Assembly: GCA_005878095.1 (NCBI GenBank)
Contig: VBNH01000077.1
Span: 1 to 37,582, forward strand
Source: Gammaproteobacteria bacterium
Lineage (GTDB): Bacteria; Pseudomonadota; Gammaproteobacteria; Steroidobacterales; Steroidobacteraceae
Reading direction: 5' to 3'
Length of the DNA stretch: 37,582 nt
The translations under genes and the position numbers were made by a program. The notes below the pieces were generated by a model, which saw only the letters and a program-made list of their open reading frames with translations, was not told the DNA's origin and searched no databases. This document shows positions 34,476-37,582 of this stretch, piece by piece (positions within the stretch are counted from its first letter, which is position 1; each line of letters opens with the position of its first letter).

Positions 34476-36338
34476 CTAGCGGGATGGGTGGTACCGCAGA
34501 CTGATCCATCCTGTGCGACCGTCCTGCGGGTAAAACTCGGCCGTCTCGTAATGGCGCGCACTGACATTGGCCACCTTGGCTTCCACTGACCACTGCTGCG
34601 CCGGCGCGAAGCTGCTGAGTAGGTCGAGTGTGGTGTAGCCGCCGAGCCGCCGAGTGTTTGCGAGATCCTCGAAGCGTGGCCCGACCGCGTTTAATCGCGC
34701 AGTGACGTGCGCACGCGACCATTGGTGGCCGAGTTCGAGCCGGCCACTCAGCCTGGCCCTGCGTGGTAACAGGTTGCCGCCCTCAGCCGATCCGGGTGTG
34801 CGATTGCGGGGATCGAGCCACGTGACGATAAGTGACGCCGTCGACGCCGCCCGCTGAGCGATCACCTGGCCCTCGGCACCGCGAATCACCGCGGTCTCGA
34901 TGTTTGCCGGCAAGAAACTGGAATCGAAGGCGATCAGGTCAGTAACGCGGGTCTCAAACGTATGTAGCGACCACTGCGCTTCGCCGCGCGAACCATCGAT
35001 TCCAAGCTCCGCTGAGCGGGAGTGCTCCGGCCGAAGTGCTGGATTACCGAAAAAGGGATAATAGAGTTCGTTGAAGGTCGGCGCCCGGAACGCAGTACCG
35101 AACGATCCGGTGAGCCTCGGCCCGGCAACGAAGCGGTGCGACCATGCCGCGCTTCCGGTCGCCTGACCTCCGAATTGCTGGTTGTCATCGTGTCGGGCGC
35201 TGATGCTGAACCGTTCGGAGGCAAACCCGCCTTGATACTCAACGAAGCCTCCGATGTCGCGGCGCGAACTGACGGCATAGGCGACCGAACTCGCGACGCC
35301 ATCGCGCTGCGCATCGGTACCGAGTGTCAGCAGGTGCTGGGTTGCCAGCTGCCAGTCGACTTGCAGAGTGCCTTGGGAATGAACGGTGTCGAACCTGCTC
35401 TGCGGGACGAAATTGAGGTCATCGGTCGCCTCGTCCCGCGACTGGCCGGCGCGCATCGTCAGGTGCAGTGAGGGCAGGGGCGACCATCGCCCCGTCATGC
35501 CAGCGGTCTGCTGGACGAAGCTCTCGTGATTGACGAACGTCCCGGCGAAGCGAGTCCCTCCCTGGGCACGCAGCGCTGTGACCTCGACGTTCGCCGAGTC
35601 GCTGAAGTCGTATCCGATCCGAGCGGACTGCGAGGCGTTGTGAAAGCCGTCAGGCGTGAAATCGAACGTAAAGCAACCCCCACCCGGCGCAACGGGTGTG
35701 CCGCGGCACGACGCATAGCCATCGCTGCCGAGGTAGGAACTCGAGGCACTGTAGGAAAGACGGCTCGTGCTCCCGGAGAAACCGGCGCTGGTATTTCCCG
35801 TGTTATGGCTGCCGCCGCCCGCGCCAGCCGTCAGCTGTGGCTCGCCTTGTCCGCGGCGAGTGAAGATCTGGATCACCCCGCCGACCGCCTCTGAGCCATA
35901 GAGGCTCGAGCGGGGACCCCGGACTATTTCGATCCGTTCAATCTCCTCGACCGGCAGGTACTCGAAGGCCGTCGTGCCGAGCGTAGCGGACATGAGTTTG
36001 ACGCCGTCGACCAGCACCAGCACCTGGTCCGCGTCGGTACCGCGCAGGAAGAGCGCGGTCGCCTTGCCGAGACCCCCATTGTTTGAAATCTGCACGCCAG
36101 CCTCGCCGGTCAGCAGCTCCTGCACCGACGTCGCCTGGCGCGCCTGGATGTCTGCGCGGGTGATCATCGTCACCGAGCTGAGCGCATCGTCGATCGACTG
36201 AGTTGTGCGTGTGGCTGTGACGACGACGGTGGCCGCGTCGCTCTGCGCCTGTGCACCGGCGCTGGCCAATAGGACTGCCGGAAGAGCGCCGAGAACGCGG
36301 ACCTGCGCGGCAACGAGGAGCGTACGCAAGAATGGCAT
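34476..36338 (-). CDS. btuB: TonB-dependent vitamin B12 receptor
   Basis: 620 aa, close to E. coli BtuB (614). The ATG at 36338 has GGAGG 5 nt before it; upstream ATGs would extend into the leader. A signal peptide ends near ASAGAQA, then a TonB-box-like TVVVTATRTTQ, a plug domain (VQELLTGEAGVQIS, RGPRSSLYGSEAVGGVIQIFT), and a 22-strand barrel ending ISLRYHPSR, which lacks a terminal aromatic. It imports corrinoids across the outer membrane with TonB energy; tonB-exbBD are not in the window. First gene of the B12 operon, placed directly after the cobalamin riboswitch. Confidence 0.92.
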   Translation of the reverse strand: MPFLRTLLVAAQVRVLGALPAVLLASAGAQAQSDAATVVVTATRTTQSIDDALSSVTMITRADIQARQATSVQELLTGEAGVQISNNGGLGKATALFLRGTDADQVLVLVDGVKLMSATLGTTAFEYLPVEEIERIEIVRGPRSSLYGSEAVGGVIQIFTRRGQGEPQLTAGAGGGSHNTGNTSAGFSGSTSRLSYSASSSYLGSDGYASCRGTPVAPGGGCFTFDFTPDGFHNASQSARIGYDFSDSANVEVTALRAQGGTRFAGTFVNHESFVQQTAGMTGRWSPLPSLHLTMRAGQSRDEATDDLNFVPQSRFDTVHSQGTLQVDWQLATQHLLTLGTDAQRDGVASSVAYAVSSRRDIGGFVEYQGGFASERFSISARHDDNQQFGGQATGSAAWSHRFVAGPRLTGSFGTAFRAPTFNELYYPFFGNPALRPEHSRSAELGIDGSRGEAQWSLHTFETRVTDLIAFDSSFLPANIETAVIRGAEGQVIAQRAASTASLIVTWLDPRNRTPGSAEGGNLLPRRARLSGRLELGHQWSRAHVTARLNAVGPRFEDLANTRRLGGYTTLDLLSSFAPAQQWSVEAKVANVSARHYETAEFYPQDGRTGWISLRYHPSR

Positions 36339-36467
36339 TCCACCCTCCATGCACCCACCGTGCATGTGTCGGACCGATCGACGTGGAGGATGGGAAGCGA
36401 TGCAGGGCGTGCGCAGTTCAGGACACCGGCCGCTCCACACCGATGCTGCCCACCGCAACACGTGCCT

Positions 36468-36655
36468 CTGCGCCGCAGGTCGGTCTACGGGCTCGTGAGT
36501 GGAACTGTCCTGCCGGGTCGCCTTCCCACGCCGAAGCGCAGTGGCATCGTGACGCGGCTTTTACTCACTTACCGTTGCGGGGGCAGCGCCGGATTGGCCT
36601 TTGTCGGCTTCACCGGCTTCCCGTTTCACTCGTGCGACCATGAGGTCGACAAGCG
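36468..36655 (-). promoter_or_regulatory. Cobalamin (B12) riboswitch
   Basis: Read on the minus strand the conserved blocks occur in order: GGGAAGCCGGTG (36622-36611), GCTGCCCCCGCAACGG (about 36587-36572), GCCACTG (36545-36539), GGGAAGG (36527-36521), and the B12-box GAGCCCGTAGACCGACCTGC (36494-36475), a variant of the usual GAG-x-C-x-GGAGACCTGCC. The element ends about 130 nt before the btuB ATG. High adenosylcobalamin should repress btuB translation or transcription, and the whole btuB-btuM-cobU-cobT-DUF71-cobS run with it. The outer boundaries are approximate. Confidence 0.9.
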
Positions 36656-36865
36656 CCTGAACGCGGCATCAGTCTGCCGCCCATCTAGCGCGGCGTCAAC
36701 GGCCTTTCAAAGCGCTGCAATGCCGCCCGGCGATTCCCCTCCTTGGGAAGCCGCGCGGGCTGGGCCGGATAGGTTTCTAGAGCAGATCGCCATATCCAGC
36801 CGCATCCACCGGAATCTGTCGCCGGCAGCACCACGACCCACAGCTTAAACTGCACTGGCCGTGAC

Positions 36866-36881
36866 GTAGCTTTTAGGCTAC
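36866..36881. promoter_or_regulatory. Operator of the degraded toxin-antitoxin operon
   Basis: GTAGC-ttttag-GCTAC, a perfect inverted repeat. It overlaps a -10-like TACAAT at 36879-36884 on the plus strand. Position and symmetry fit an autoregulatory site for a HigA-like antitoxin. No good -35 was found. Confidence 0.5.
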
Positions 36882-36887
36882 AATCCC

Positions 36888-37272
36888 AAAGTAGAGGTCC
36901 GCGAGTACCAGGGCGTCGACGGCAATGCGCCGGTGACTCAATGGCTCTCGGACCTCCGGGATCCCGCGGCGCGGGCGCGCATCGTGTCGCGTCTTGACCG
37001 GCTGAAAGCCGGACTTCTAGGCGACTGCAAGAGCATCGGCAAAGGCGTGTGCGAGCTGCGGATCGATTATGGTCCGGGTTACCGCGTGTATTACGCGCGG
37101 GACGGTGAGGCGCTCATCAATCCTCCTGTGCGGTGGCGATAAACGATCGCAAGCAAAGGATATCGAACGAGCTCGTGCGTACTGGAAAGACTACAAGGCC
37201 CGCAAGCCCAAGCCGCCCGTTCCGAGCGGCCGATCACCTGCAAAGCGAGGCCGAGGTCGCCGCCTACATTGA
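36888..37272 (+). pseudogene. HigB-like (addiction-module killer) toxin, start lost and frameshifted
   Basis: Homology to the RelE/HigB-type killer proteins begins at KVEVREYQGVDGNAPVTQWL, before any start codon; the first usable start is the GTG at 36933. It runs through CKSIGKGVCELRIDYGPGYRVYYARDGEAL. That frame then ends at TGA/TAA-type stop 37140-37142 after a few unrelated residues. The normal continuation, ILLCGGDKRSQAKDIERARA, then YWKDYKARKP, lies one frame over and runs on to 37272. One extra base near 37111 accounts for the shift. Intact relatives are about 100 aa ribosome-dependent mRNases. The gene is probably dead, although the 36933-37142 fragment could be expressed. Confidence 0.65.
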
Positions 37273-37528
37273 AGCGATGCTCGAGGATGGTGATGCACGC
37301 GCCATGCCCGTCGCTCTTCGCACCGTAGCCGAATCGGTGGGCGGCATGACTGCGCTCGCACGCAAGACGGGGCTTTCCCGAGAGACGCTCTATCGAACCC
37401 TCTCGAAGCGCGGTAATCCGCGCCTCGACACGCTCGCGGCGATCCTCGCCGCGTTTGGTCTTCGCCTGACTGTGCGGACCCGAAGCGGACGTGCCGCAAG
37501 AGGCCGAGCGACTGTGGCGCCTGCCTGA
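37178..37528 (+). CDS. HigA-like addiction-module antitoxin
   Basis: About 116 aa from a GTG at 37178; a GTG at 37133 is the only longer option and lies deep inside the toxin reading frame. The recognisable family part starts RPFRAADHLQSEAEVAAYIE and continues to LEDGDARAMPVALRTVAES, then the HTH GGMTALARKTGLSRETLYRTL and NPRLDTLAAILAAFGLRL. No ATG precedes the conserved part, so the native toxin-antitoxin junction may be damaged. With its toxin frameshifted it is probably an orphan regulator acting on the palindrome at 36866-36881. Confidence 0.75.
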   Translation, partial: RTGKTTRPASPSRPFRAADHLQSEAEVAAYIEAMLEDGDARAMPVALRTVAESVGGMTALARKTGLSRETLYRTLSKRGNPRLDTLAAILAAFGLRLTVRTRSGRAARGRATVAPA

Positions 37529-37582
37529 GCCAGTTTCCTCAAGGTATTGCGTTCGGTCGAAGAAGGAATGCGAAATACAAGG

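Overview
The window is a gene-dense, high-GC (roughly two thirds G+C by eye) bacterial chromosome segment. The organism looks like a proteobacterium: it has a TonB-dependent BtuB receptor with a BtuM-type B12 membrane protein, a beta-barrel porin, a MetA-fold homoserine acyltransferase, a LolA-fold secreted protein and a Tat-exported amidase. I would guess a soil or groundwater gammaproteobacterium, but nothing in the window fixes the genus. No rRNA, tRNA, CRISPR array or insertion sequence was seen.

Layout. (1) 1-4666, minus strand: a secreted BNR/VPS10-type beta-propeller protein (runs off the left edge), a LolA-fold exported protein just upstream of it, and a Tat-exported amidase-signature enzyme. 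(2) 4774-20051: an unusual carrier-protein-centred cluster. A promoter starts the operon ACP1 - AMP-ligase - SDR - squalene-cyclase-like lipoprotein with a CXXCH motif. A second acyl-CoA ligase lies opposite. Then come an O-acetylhomoserine-sulfhydrylase-like enzyme and a group II PLP decarboxylase (plus), a MetA-like acyltransferase coupled to a second carrier protein ACP2 (minus), and a plus-strand run: acyl-CoA-dehydrogenase-like flavoprotein, amino acid:[carrier protein] ligase, esterase, NTF2-like protein and a tandem alpha/beta-hydrolase protein. (3) 20257-24675: a hybrid histidine kinase, a porin, and a P-II gene whose C-terminal half is missing. (4) 25153-29266: small regulatory modules: PadR with its membrane partner and a clear palindromic operator; TetR with an SDR and a deleted MDR remnant; VapBC. 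(5) 29443-30594: an OafA-type membrane acyltransferase. (6) 30757-36655, minus: a cobalamin riboswitch followed by btuB - btuM - cobU - cobT - DUF71 ATPase - cobS, with cobS frameshifted. (7) 36866-37528: a degraded HigBA-like toxin-antitoxin pair.

How the genes work together. Region 2 is the candidate undescribed system. The class-II-synthetase-like enzyme at 15652 carries all three zinc ligands of the amino acid:[carrier protein] ligases with the spacing I recall for Bradyrhizobium Bll0957. The natural partner is ACP2, whose gene overlaps a MetA-like gene by ATGA. A flavin dehydrogenase, a PLP gamma-replacement enzyme, a PLP decarboxylase, two adenylating ligases, a second carrier protein and several hydrolases complete a set that could build a small molecule from carrier-bound amino acid and activated homoserine, with no NRPS or PKS megasynthase in view. 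The product is unknown; the pathway order is inference.

Region 6 is a coherent B12 uptake and salvage operon under one riboswitch: outer-membrane import (BtuB), inner-membrane entry (BtuM), then nucleotide-loop assembly (CobU, CobT, CobS).
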